NCBI GenBank assembly: GCA_044358835.1
Contig: JBIKNF010000001.1
Span: 186,001-250,000, forward strand
Reading direction: 5' to 3'
DNA: 64,000 nucleotides
Origin: JAJTHC01 sp044358835
GTDB taxonomy: Bacteria > Cyanobacteriota > Vampirovibrionia > Vampirovibrionales > JAJTHC01
Shown here: positions 34,502-42,915 of the stretch, one piece after another
Layout of the letters: each line of letters opens with the position of its first letter
How positions within the stretch are numbered: position 1 is the first letter of the stretch
Position numbers and translations under genes: made by a program
The notes under the pieces: generated by a model
Seen by the model: the letters and a program-made list of their open reading frames with translations, nothing else
Told to the model about the DNA's origin: nothing
Database searches by the model: none

Positions 34502-35662
34502 ATGATGATGGTGCTTTCGCAAGAAGAAATTGACAGTTTACTTTCCACTATTTCCACAGGGTCTGCTTCTAATGCCGCAGCAGCGACTAGTGCAGAAGCG
34601 GGTGCGGTGATTCTTCAAGAAGCCCCCCAATCTGCTGGTGGGAATGAAGGGCGCCACCCTAGTATTTTGGAAATGGTTAATGCGGAAAAAGAAAAAAATT
34701 ATAAGGTTTATAATTTTAAGCGCCCTGACAAATTTTCTAAAGATCAGTTGCGTGCCTTAGAAACGATTCATGAATCGTTTGCGCGTAATACAGGGCTTTT
34801 GTTGACGTCCTTTTTAAGAACAAACGTTGAAATTGATGTGGTTTCAGTGGATCAACTGACTTACAACGAATTGGTACGTTCCATGCCGCGTCCCATTTCA
34901 GTGGGCATTGTGGAAGGGCCACCTTTTTTAGGTCAAATGTTGCTAGGCGTTAGCCATGAAATTACCATGTGTGTGATTGATCGTATGTTGGGAGGCGCCG
35001 GCGGTGGACGCGGGAAGCCTCGAGAGTTAAGTGACATTGAAGCCAATATGATGCAACGTACTTTCATGAAAATGTTAAAAAATCTTAATGAAAGCTGGAA
35101 GGGCATTGCCCCAGTAAAATATGCCCTAAAAGCCTTAGAAGAAAGTTACCACCTGATTCAAATTACCCCACCGGGAGAAATCATTGCAGCCGTAACGCTT
35201 GAAGTGACGGTGGGCAATCAAGATTCAGGCTTAATTAGTCTTTGCTACCCTTACCCAATGCTTGAAAAATATATTAATTCATTGAGTTCGTCGCACTTAT
35301 TTACGACCAAAGACACCGAAGAAAATGAAGAAATCCCTACCTTTGAAGACGAATTACTTGAAAAAATGTATTACGCCCAAGTGCCTTTGGCCGTCTTGGT
35401 GGGGGGTACCCGCATGAATGTCGCTAAAGTGCTTGAACTCAAACAGGGCGATGTCATTCGCTTGGATCGGCTCGCAGGAAATGATTTATTAATGTGTATT
35501 AACCATAAACCCAAGTTTTTTTGTCAACCTGGGGTGCTACGTCAAAACATGGCCGTGTGCATTCAAGAAAAAGTACCTGAACCACAGGCCTTGAAAGGCT
35601 TTGCCTTAGATGCTTCTAGTGGTGACGCTTTAGAAGATGACTTACACCCCAGCATTTTTTAA
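34502..35662 (+). CDS. fliM: Flagellar motor switch protein FliM
   Basis: C-ring component that binds CheY-P and sets the direction of rotation. The N-terminal CheY-binding helix is present as LSQEEIDSLLSTI. The middle CheC-like domain (about residues 55-235) has YNFKRPDKFSKDQLRALE and HESFARNTGLLLTSFLR. The C-terminal SpoA domain has VAKVLELKQGDVIRLDR and FFCQPGVLRQNMAVCI. The length, 386 residues, is a little above the usual ~330; extra residues are an Ala-rich linker near 20-50 and the acidic tail. I prefer the ATG at 34502, which gives an SD spacing of about 11; the ATG at 34493 sits only two bases after AAGGA. Confidence 0.95.
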   Translation: MMMVLSQEEIDSLLSTISTGSASNAAAATSAEAGAVILQEAPQSAGGNEGRHPSILEMVNAEKEKNYKVYNFKRPDKFSKDQLRALETIHESFARNTGLLLTSFLRTNVEIDVVSVDQLTYNELVRSMPRPISVGIVEGPPFLGQMLLGVSHEITMCVIDRMLGGAGGGRGKPRELSDIEANMMQRTFMKMLKNLNESWKGIAPVKYALKALEESYHLIQITPPGEIIAAVTLEVTVGNQDSGLISLCYPYPMLEKYINSLSSSHLFTTKDTEENEEIPTFEDELLEKMYYAQVPLAVLVGGTRMNVAKVLELKQGDVIRLDRLAGNDLLMCINHKPKFFCQPGVLRQNMAVCIQEKVPEPQALKGFALDASSGDALEDDLHPSIF

Positions 35663-35744
35663 CGACGGGTATGAAACTCCCTCCCCCCCTATTTTTTCAA
35701 CACTTTTTTAGTATTGCTTTTAGAACTTAGAAGGACTCCGCTTC

Positions 35745-36962
35745 ATGATGATGGCACTTGATTCTAACCAAACGTCTGATTTAACTCAACTTCTGAACAC
35801 TTTTTTTGACAAGGGCGCCACAGGCATGGGCAGAATGATGAGCGTAGACTTAGAGCTACACTCTTTTAAATGCCTTTTAAATGCCCAATGGTCTGATTTA
35901 CCTGAACGTTTTGAAAACGACGCGCCTATTATTGGACTCAGTCAACTAAAGGCCAGTACCAAAGAATCCATCGTTCTATTTTTAAAAAGTAAGCAAGGGC
36001 TTGTGTTGGCAGATTTAATGTTAGGGGGTGCCGGCGTACCCACCGATGATTCTTTAAGTGATATGCAAGTGTCTGCTTTAGGGGAAGCCCTTAATCAAAT
36101 GATTAGTGGGGCCGTTCAAGGGGTGAACCCACAACTCAAAACCCCTTTGGCCATGACGCACACGGAAGCCCATATTCAAGACAATGAAAACCTACTGAGT
36201 TATACCACCCCCTTTCAAACAGACCCCTTTTATTCGATTCAAGGGACTTGGCTATTGAATGACCACGCCGGATTAAATGAAACCATTGATTTTGTGGCCT
36301 TGTTGAGCGAATCGTTTGCCGAAAGCCTAGTGGGTTTAATGGCTCCGCCTCAAAGCAACGTCGTTACCCCTACTAAAGATGTCGCCACCACAAGCGCTTC
36401 CCCCACAGGCGTGAGTGACGCGAATCCAGGCATTAATGCTCAAAGAACGGCTTACGCGTCAGTGGGAGCCATTGCTGAAGAGCAGACGCTTGGGCAATCC
36501 AACGCTGCACAAGCAGGGTATGCGTCCTCTGGCTCTTATGGTACTGGGGCGCCTAGCTCTCAACAAAATGGCATTTTGGCAGACACATACACCGGCACAA
36601 GACCCGGGGCTTCTCCCCCTAAAGCTCCGCAGGCGGGGGCTCAGGTGCAACCCATTCAGTACGAGGGATTTGATCCCAACACGCCTTGCGTCTATGGGGA
36701 TCAACAAGAAAATATGAGCTTGTTGATGGATATTAACCTGAACTTGCATGTGGAACTAGGACGTACGCATTTAAGTATTAAAAACATCCTTGAACTCACC
36801 AGAGGTTCTGTTGTGGAACTGGATCGCGTGGCGGGGGAAGCGGTGGATTTATACGCCAATGGCAAGTTAATTGCTCGTGGAGAAGTCGTCGTTATTGAAG
36901 ACAACTTCGGTTTGCGGGTCACTTCCATTGTTTCCCCTGCAGACCGCCTCAAGGGCTTGTAG
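35745..36962 (+). CDS. fliY: Flagellar motor switch protein, FliY/FliN type
   Basis: A 405-residue C-ring protein. The last ~80 residues are the SpoA (FliN) domain: LLMDINLNLHVELGRTHLSI, ILELTRGSVVELDRVAGEAV, VEVVVIEDNFG-like text, and the closing V-T-S-I-V-S. The first ~205 residues are a CheC-like phosphatase-type domain (for example LADLMLGGAG, ALGEALNQMISGAVQG), giving the FliY architecture of Bacillus, Leptospira and relatives. A Ser/Gly/Ala/Pro-rich linker of ~110 residues joins the halves, longer than usual. The double CheC catalytic motif (D/S-x3-E-x2-N-x22-P) appears once: ALGEALNQM then NPQLKTPL. AGAAGGA lies before three ATG codons. Confidence 0.88.
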   Translation: MMMALDSNQTSDLTQLLNTFFDKGATGMGRMMSVDLELHSFKCLLNAQWSDLPERFENDAPIIGLSQLKASTKESIVLFLKSKQGLVLADLMLGGAGVPTDDSLSDMQVSALGEALNQMISGAVQGVNPQLKTPLAMTHTEAHIQDNENLLSYTTPFQTDPFYSIQGTWLLNDHAGLNETIDFVALLSESFAESLVGLMAPPQSNVVTPTKDVATTSASPTGVSDANPGINAQRTAYASVGAIAEEQTLGQSNAAQAGYASSGSYGTGAPSSQQNGILADTYTGTRPGASPPKAPQAGAQVQPIQYEGFDPNTPCVYGDQQENMSLLMDINLNLHVELGRTHLSIKNILELTRGSVVELDRVAGEAVDLYANGKLIARGEVVVIEDNFGLRVTSIVSPADRLKGL

Positions 36963-37023
36963 ACTGAAAAACTGTATAACGATTTCTTCTTCTGTTCGGG
37001 GAAGGGAAAAGCGAAAAAAGCGT

Positions 37024-37518
37024 TTAAAAGCCTGAAAAGGGCTTATAGACCGGGTGGCGGGTCAAGCGTTCTTGGCCAAGTAAAATGGGCTGATCCCAAT
37101 CGTTTGGGGTGGATGGCACTTGGTACTTTTCTTTGGCGGCCACTAAATGAGGCACTTTGGCCATTTGCGTTTGGATGTTTTGAAAAGAACGCAATTGGTT
37201 TAATTCTACTTCTAGGCTCATATTTTCTTCATATAACAGTTTAGCGGCTTGGGTTTGCGCGTCTAAACGAGAACTAAGCGCCACCTTCCACGCATACACG
37301 GTGCCTAACATCACTAAAAAAGCAAAAATCAGCATCACGTTAATCAAAGTTAAACGACCAAACAAGCGTTTAAGCCTGCTTTGACGCTTCATGTAATGGG
37401 TGGGGATCGCTTGAACCTTACGGGCAGGGGCGTTGTAGAGTTTAGCACCCCTTTGCTTGAGGGAAGCGTCTTGGGGATCGTACTTGGGAGTAAGCGACGG
37501 AAGAGCAGGGACGACCAT
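37024..37518 (-). CDS. FtsL/DivIC-like septation protein
   Basis: A 164-residue bitopic membrane protein. A basic cytoplasmic N-terminus of ~55 residues leads to one membrane helix (LTLINVMLIFAFLVMLGTVY, about 57-76), a short periplasmic coiled coil (LDAQTQAAKLLYEENMSLEVELNQL) and the piece MAKVPHLVAAKEKYQVP. That is the layout of FtsL/DivIC, which bridge FtsQ and FtsW in the divisome. Sequence in this family is weakly conserved, so the call rests on topology. No other division gene is adjacent. It is convergent with the flagellar gene cluster. Confidence 0.55.
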   Translation of the reverse strand: MVVPALPSLTPKYDPQDASLKQRGAKLYNAPARKVQAIPTHYMKRQSRLKRLFGRLTLINVMLIFAFLVMLGTVYAWKVALSSRLDAQTQAAKLLYEENMSLEVELNQLRSFQNIQTQMAKVPHLVAAKEKYQVPSTPNDWDQPILLGQERLTRHPVYKPFSGF

Positions 37519-37579
37519 GAACAGTAAATCTCTTTAGATTGAATAAGGCTTGCTTAAAGATGGCTTTAAAATTATAGCA

Positions 37580-38596
37580 CTAAAAAAAGATTTGTCGCTG
37601 TTTGGGACGCTTCGTTTTAGGGGTGTGGCTTCCTGTTGGTGTCGTTTGGTAATTCTGTGGGGAAGTGCTTGGGTCATGAGGGGTATTCAAAACAGGCACA
37701 AACCCGTTTTGCGCTACATCTGAAGGAATACGGAACTCATCCACATCCAACAATCGGCTTTCTTCCAGACCCACATGATAGCTCCACAAGCCTAAGGGGT
37801 AGCGAGTTTTTTCAGGGTAATTTGTGTACGCCCAGGCACGCCAGTAAAAGACATCGTTGGATCCTTCTTTCCAGCCCAAGGGTTCAACGTCCCACGCCAT
37901 GTTAGCGATTCGAGGGTTCATGCTTTGCCCTTTGCCTAGGGTAATAAAGTGGTAGGCCAAGGCACGGGTGAGTTCTTGATAAAGTGAAATACTGCCTTTT
38001 TTAGCGTCCCAGACCAATACATCACTGGCTCTTAAGCCCGTATAGAGCAATCCTGCACGACGCTTAAATAACAGCCGTTGGCTATTGCTCGACCAATCCA
38101 CGGGGGTGAGTGTTTCAAAAGAAAAGTTTTTAGGTTCGCCTTGATTCACCTTCAATAGGGCTGAACGTCTTTGCAACATGGCTTGTTCATCAAAATAACT
38201 TAAATAGGTTCGGGGGTCTTTGCTGTGTTGAACCGTAGGGGGCGTTAAATCCATGGAAGAACGTACAAACGGCCCTTTAGGCAAAGGCACCCAATACAAG
38301 GTGCTAAAAGTTTGGCGAACATCAGGCAAAAACAAGACTTCCCCATACACGTACCCTGAAAAATCGGGGGCAATGAGCGGATGCGTGCGACGCAAGTACT
38401 CTTCTTCAATCCACCACAAGTCCTGTTCTATAAAGCCCGCAGGGGAGTTATAGGGTTTAAATTGTAGGTCAGCTGGCGCATGGGGAGTGGGTTTGTACGG
38501 GATCGCGGCCCAACTTGAGGCAAGCATGGTAAGTAAGCTGAGTAAAACCCCGCATGAAAGGAGGCTTCTGCTTAACTTGTGACACCGTGAATCCAT
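37580..38596 (-). CDS. Secreted protein of unknown function
   Basis: A 338-residue exported protein. The signal peptide spans about 1-31, ending SSWAA. The mature part is aromatic-rich, with recurring blade-like text (TPVDWSSNSQRLLFKRRAGL, MAWDVEPLGWKEGSNDVFYW) of the sort seen in TolB-type beta-propellers, but only three or so blades could fit. The last 40 residues are Thr/Pro/Lys-rich and likely disordered. The start is not supported by a clear SD site. A palindromic promoter region lies 108 bases upstream, which it may share with the plus-strand transcript. Function unknown. Confidence 0.65.
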   Translation of the reverse strand: MDSRCHKLSRSLLSCGVLLSLLTMLASSWAAIPYKPTPHAPADLQFKPYNSPAGFIEQDLWWIEEEYLRRTHPLIAPDFSGYVYGEVLFLPDVRQTFSTLYWVPLPKGPFVRSSMDLTPPTVQHSKDPRTYLSYFDEQAMLQRRSALLKVNQGEPKNFSFETLTPVDWSSNSQRLLFKRRAGLLYTGLRASDVLVWDAKKGSISLYQELTRALAYHFITLGKGQSMNPRIANMAWDVEPLGWKEGSNDVFYWRAWAYTNYPEKTRYPLGLWSYHVGLEESRLLDVDEFRIPSDVAQNGFVPVLNTPHDPSTSPQNYQTTPTGSHTPKTKRPKQRQIFF

Positions 38597-38703
38597 GCGA
38601 AAACACCTTTGTGATTGTAGAGCAAGGGTACGTGTGTTTTTCGACGAAACCGCTTTAAGCTGTAATGCCTTCCTTAATTCAGGTTAGCTGAAGGGACTTC
38701 CAC

Positions 38704-38718
38704 GACTATAATATAGTC
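38704..38718. promoter_or_regulatory. Palindromic -10 region between divergent transcripts
   Basis: GACTATAATATAGTC is symmetric about its central A and contains TATAAT (38707-38712) on the plus strand and TATTAT-like sequence on the minus strand. GGGACT and AGTCCC flank it as a looser inverted repeat. It could fire in both directions. Confidence 0.45.
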
Positions 38719-38719
38719 C

Positions 38720-39178
38720 CGCGTGAAAAATAAGGCTTTTTTAATCGTTTAAAAAACAGACGTTTACAAAGCGTTACAATCACGCAATTTCGACTCCTTG
38801 TAAGCCTTTATTAAGATGTAAGACGCGAGTCACACAAACCACTCGCCCCATCTTCTTAATCCCTCTGTTCAAAAAATGTCCCCCGCCGAATGCTCCTTGC
38901 TTCTGTGTTCGATTTCGTGCCACCCTCGCCATTTTATGTTGGGCAAGCCTCCCCCCACCTCAAACGGTTTTGGCACGTTATACAGAACGCTCCCTCTCAT
39001 TTACGCACATGGTTCGATTGCTCCTTTGAGTCAGCGCCTTGAAACAATGAAGCTTCAACCTTCTCCCGCCGCACGGCTCACCCCCCTGCTTAACCAAATT
39101 TCCCTCTCTCTATTTTCTCCTCCCTATGATATGCCTATGTCCCCCTGTAGTAGATTTATTTCGCTACAGGTTTTTTTT
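38720..39178 (+). ncRNA. Candidate non-coding or small-protein transcript
   Basis: This ~460-base stretch between two minus-strand genes ends in a strong plus-strand terminator and begins at a TATAAT box, so a separate plus-strand transcript is likely. It is rich in C and T. I do not recognise RNase P, tmRNA, 6S or SRP RNA motifs. A 50-codon open frame at 38890-39042 (starting MLLASVFDFVPPSPFYVG) lies wholly inside but has no ribosome binding site. A longer frame at 38876-39250 reads through the terminator and is less likely. Confidence 0.45.
39144..39178 (+). terminator. Rho-independent terminator
   Basis: CCTGTAG (39144-39150) pairs with CTACAGG (39164-39170) and is followed at once by eight T. 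The T run is on the plus strand only, so it ends a plus-strand transcript. Confidence 0.8.
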
Positions 39179-39193
39179 ATGTTTGGGTTGTTT

Positions 39194-40069
39194 TTAGGGA
39201 TGCGTTTGGGGTGGGATCCACAAGGGGGCTTGTTTTTTTGGTTTTTCTGACGCCCTCATCGCAGAAGGTTCTGGGAGTTGAAGCGGTTCCACTTGAATCA
39301 AGCTAGTGGCCATTAAATAACGCCCTTTTTGAGTCAATACGTCTTGTTGAGCTTGAATATCTAAGCCTTTCGCCACCGTTTGGGCGTGTTCTAAAACGTT
39401 GCTAAAGCCATTGGCTTGCCCACTAAGCGAAGTCGCTGAATACGACGGACGCAAGTAAAGGGCTTCTACCACTTCATCAATGCGAGATTCCATGGGCAAC
39501 CCCAATCGCTGGGCTTCGCTTAAGTAGTCAAAACCTGTTGGGAGTTTGTACAGCCAGCGCAAGGTCTCTACATCTCGCATAGAAATTTGATTGACGCCGA
39601 TTTGGTGCGTGGGGTACATGATGTCTCGAATATGGTTGCTGTGGCCTAAGCCCAAGGCATGCCCAATTTCATGTAAAATGGTGCGTTTGACTTCTTCGGG
39701 ATTGTCATAATAATGATGAACGCGACCGTCGCTTAAGCCAATGGAAATTTCAGCGGAATAGATGCGTCCTTTAGGATCCCAAGTATATTCGCAATGCCCT
39801 AGGCTTTTTCGGTCTACCCGTCGCCAAACGACGTTGATTTGAGAATCCTGCAAGGTGCCCACCCGATGAAACGTCACCACACCCCCTGAAAGTCGAGACC
39901 ACAATTCAAAGCCCTGCCAAATCATGTGTTCATAATGCTTGGCTTTATCTTGCTTTTCTTTTTGGTACCAGTGAAAGGGGGCAATGTACACGTGTAACGG
40001 AAGACCCGTATATTCCCAACGGATCAGTCCAACGTCTTTGATATTGGCCACAAGGTACGTGTCTAGCAT
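39194..40069 (-). CDS. Matrixin-like zinc metalloprotease
   Basis: A 291-residue putative peptidase of the metzincin (M10) group. The zinc site is intact: His133-Glu134-x-x-His137 and His143 in HEIGHALGLGHSNH, followed by the Met-turn DIMYP with Met151. Upstream, WQGFELWSRLSGGVVTFHRV is the usual matrixin active-domain entry, and a Ca/Zn-binding stretch may lie at 95-125 (ISIGLSDGRVHHYYDN). After residue ~170 the C-terminal 120 residues match nothing I know. No signal peptide or propeptide cysteine switch is seen at this start. The enzyme may be exported by a leaderless route or the start may be misplaced; no SD site resolves it. Confidence 0.8.
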   Translation of the reverse strand: MLDTYLVANIKDVGLIRWEYTGLPLHVYIAPFHWYQKEKQDKAKHYEHMIWQGFELWSRLSGGVVTFHRVGTLQDSQINVVWRRVDRKSLGHCEYTWDPKGRIYSAEISIGLSDGRVHHYYDNPEEVKRTILHEIGHALGLGHSNHIRDIMYPTHQIGVNQISMRDVETLRWLYKLPTGFDYLSEAQRLGLPMESRIDEVVEALYLRPSYSATSLSGQANGFSNVLEHAQTVAKGLDIQAQQDVLTQKGRYLMATSLIQVEPLQLPEPSAMRASEKPKKQAPLWIPPQTHP

Positions 40070-40241
40070 AAAATCTCAAATAGAATGGGGGACGGGAGTG
40101 ACAATCGTCTTTCCTTGTATTGTATCTAATAATCGGAAAAATGGTGCAGTGTTTCCATTATTAGAAGGAAAGGGCTTTAGGAATTCAACAAAGTCTCGAT
40201 AAATAAGGAACGTGTTCTCCTTTACGACTTAGGTATTTATT

Positions 40242-42398
40242 GTGCAGCTGAATGATTCCCTTAAAACATGGTTAATCACCCTAAAATCACAGCTTTTTTT
40301 AGGCGGTGTGTTGTTGACCTTGATGATCATACTGCTGTGTTCGTTACCTTCGGCTGAATATGAAGCCTTACGGCAATATATGAAATGGCAACAAAAAACA
40401 GAATCTTCCTTGAATGAAGAAACCCTGATTCTGGGTTTGGACGATAAATCGACCGAGTTTTTAAAGAAACGTTTTCACACCAGCACTTTAAACGATGCGT
40501 TTTATAAACGTCTGCTCAAAGATTTACAAGCGTTAAAAATAGCGAATGTGGTACTGGTTTTGGCACCAGGGCATACCTATAACACCAAATGGCAAAGTTG
40601 GGAAACAGGCCAGCTAAAAATCACCCAAGGCTTTCCTGTTTCAAAACTACTTGAAGGCGATCGCTATATAGGCGACGAACGAATTGGGATTTATGGCCAG
40701 GGTGAGTTACGCAACGAAGACCTCAACACAAAGTCCTTAGACAGCCTTTATTTTCCGCTTATCTATGCCCCGCAGGATTATACCGAGTTTACTCTAGCCA
40801 AGCAGGCACCGTCTCCCCTGCCGAGCATGGCGATTTCAGGTTTAATGCAACGCTTTAATGCACAAAGCCATTCTAATACAGCTTCATGGTTTGAATCTCA
40901 ACAAAAAACCCTTTTACATGAAGGCAAGCTCGTAAAGGTACTGCCTAATCGCCTAACTAAAGCAAAAGAGCTTCAAATCAAGGCGGATGATCACGGACGC
41001 CTAATGCTACGGTGGTCAAAAAACAGTGGCTATTTTTACGGCGATGTTTTTTCAACACGGCCTGTTACGGATATGATGACCTTGTACCAGCAGTATGACC
41101 CTGCCTTGAGATCTAAGCTTAAAGGAAGCACCGTGGTGCTCACGAATCTAACTTCTATAGGGGCGTTGACACAACGAACGGTGTTGCATGAACGGCACCT
41201 TGAAGCGGATGTGGTGGCCACTGCGATGGACAACATTCAACAAGGCAAGACCTTGCACAAAGCGCCGATTTGGCATACTTGGGTCGCCATGGCGGTGTTA
41301 TTTAGCATGAGTTTTTTGCCTCGTTTAGTCATTCGCAAACCGGTTTTCCCGATTATTTTAACTTTAACGAGCATTTCTGTGTATACGTTACTGGCCTGTT
41401 TTATACCTCGTGCCTTTAATCTCATTTTTCCTTTTGTAACGCCTCCTGCGGTGGCGGTAATTTCTTTTATTGTGGCGGAATACTATTGGCGCATTGTGGA
41501 AGAAAAAAATCTGCGGAACTTGGAATTAAATATGGCTCAATTGGTGTCAAAATCGGTTTTGCGTGAAATCAAAACCAAAAAAACACGTTTGGCGGCGGGG
41601 GGCAAACGGATTGATATTAGTAGCATGTTTGTGGATATTCGTAACTTTACCAATCTTTCTGAAAACTTACCGCCTAAAGAAGTAACCGAAATTTTAAACA
41701 CGTGGTACACCCAGATTGAAGAAATTGCCAATGAATACCGCGGAACAGTAGACAAGTTCATGGGGGACGGGGCCTTAATTATGTTTGGGGCGCCTTTAGA
41801 ATCCACCCAACATGCGGACATGGCCCTGCGAGCAGGGCGTAAAATGATCGCCGCCAGTGAATCTTTGGCGCTTAAGTGGAAGCAAGAACGAAACATTGAC
41901 TTTAGTATCGGGGTGGCGGTCAATAGTGGGTATGCGTTTGTGGGCTTTGTGGGTCCTAAAAACAAGTTGGAATACACGGCTATTGGAGACACTGTCAATA
42001 CAGCGGCTCGCTTGCAAGATCAAACCAAAGTGTTTCATACATGTCTTATTTTTTCAGAAAACACCCTAAAGCATTGCCAAAACATTCACGTGGGTTCTGA
42101 ATTAAGTAGCTTAGGTAGTATTAAAGTGCGGGGTAAAAACCAGCAGATCCCCATCTACACCTTTGAAGATATGTTTAAGGAAGGCTATACGCAAGCGTCT
42201 GTGTTAGCGGAACAGTCGATGCTTCACGCTTCTGAAGGCCTAGAAGCCGGCGTGGTTGAAAAACAAGCACCGGCTCAACCACTTGCCAAAACAAGTTTAA
42301 CTCTAAGTAAAGCCAACCCTTTTTCTGGCAAATTTAATGTAAACCAAAACACGTCAATAAAGCCTTTAAAGCCGTTATTGCCTCCTCAAGATTCCTAG
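40242..42398 (+). CDS. CHASE2-domain adenylate/guanylate cyclase
   Basis: A 718-residue membrane-bound class III nucleotide cyclase. One membrane helix near residue 20-40 is followed by a ~300-residue extracytoplasmic CHASE2-like sensor (LILGLDDKSTEFLKKRF at its start), then three membrane helices (about 345-425). The catalytic domain (about 460-640) has SSMFVDIRNFT with its metal Asp, VDKFMGDGALIMFG with the second Asp, and LEYTAIGDTVNTAARLQ. The Lys/Asp pair expected for ATP use cannot be assigned with certainty by eye. The last ~70 residues are Ala/Lys/Pro-rich. It would turn an outside signal into cAMP or cGMP. The start is GTG; AGGT lies 8 bases before it. Confidence 0.88.
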   Translation: MQLNDSLKTWLITLKSQLFLGGVLLTLMIILLCSLPSAEYEALRQYMKWQQKTESSLNEETLILGLDDKSTEFLKKRFHTSTLNDAFYKRLLKDLQALKIANVVLVLAPGHTYNTKWQSWETGQLKITQGFPVSKLLEGDRYIGDERIGIYGQGELRNEDLNTKSLDSLYFPLIYAPQDYTEFTLAKQAPSPLPSMAISGLMQRFNAQSHSNTASWFESQQKTLLHEGKLVKVLPNRLTKAKELQIKADDHGRLMLRWSKNSGYFYGDVFSTRPVTDMMTLYQQYDPALRSKLKGSTVVLTNLTSIGALTQRTVLHERHLEADVVATAMDNIQQGKTLHKAPIWHTWVAMAVLFSMSFLPRLVIRKPVFPIILTLTSISVYTLLACFIPRAFNLIFPFVTPPAVAVISFIVAEYYWRIVEEKNLRNLELNMAQLVSKSVLREIKTKKTRLAAGGKRIDISSMFVDIRNFTNLSENLPPKEVTEILNTWYTQIEEIANEYRGTVDKFMGDGALIMFGAPLESTQHADMALRAGRKMIAASESLALKWKQERNIDFSIGVAVNSGYAFVGFVGPKNKLEYTAIGDTVNTAARLQDQTKVFHTCLIFSENTLKHCQNIHVGSELSSLGSIKVRGKNQQIPIYTFEDMFKEGYTQASVLAEQSMLHASEGLEAGVVEKQAPAQPLAKTSLTLSKANPFSGKFNVNQNTSIKPLKPLLPPQDS

Positions 42399-42835
42399 CT
42401 CATTTTTTCAAGACTGGCTTTTAAGGTGTCGGTGTAAGCTTTGAGTTGTTGATTTTCGTCACGGAGTAAAGCAATTTGGGTTTTCAAATCTTCAATTTGC
42501 CATTTCACTTGTTCTGGAGACAATGCTTGACGTTGGGACTTCCAGTAGTGGACGATGCTTTTATAGGTAGCCATAAAAATAAGCGTTAAACTAATGGCAG
42601 AAAGTAATTTAATGCCCACTAGGATAAAGGCAAAGGGATGTTCCACCCCATAGTAGCTTAGCATGTATTTGGCCAGCAACTCCGCAGAAGGAACGACTTG
42701 AGAAAGCTTCACCAATAGCTGATGCTGAAAGAAGTAAAGCGCTTCAAAGGTGGCAAAGAAAAATAGGCCATACACTAGCGTCCATAAGGGATTGTCTTGT
42801 TTTTGAGGGAAAGGGTCTGAAGCAGGAGCCGTCAT
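42395..42835 (-). CDS. Small membrane protein with C-terminal coiled coil
   Basis: A 146-residue protein with two membrane helices (about 16-40 and 70-92) and a C-terminal coiled coil (WQIEDLKTQIALLRDENQQL) of about 40 residues. I recognise no family. Its stop overlaps the cyclase stop by four bases, end to end. A divergent gene starts 41 bases from its own start, so promoters for both may overlap. Confidence 0.6.
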   Translation of the reverse strand: MTAPASDPFPQKQDNPLWTLVYGLFFFATFEALYFFQHQLLVKLSQVVPSAELLAKYMLSYYGVEHPFAFILVGIKLLSAISLTLIFMATYKSIVHYWKSQRQALSPEQVKWQIEDLKTQIALLRDENQQLKAYTDTLKASLEKMS

Positions 42836-42915
42836 AAAAAATCCTTTATGTTTGATTTCATGGAGGGAGTCACCTTATGATACACTATAAGGGAAAGATG
42901 AGGGAAGCAAAACAA

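Noticed and set aside
38876..39250. 124-codon plus-strand frame
   Set aside because: It runs through a strong plus-strand terminator and into the opposite gene, and lacks an SD site.
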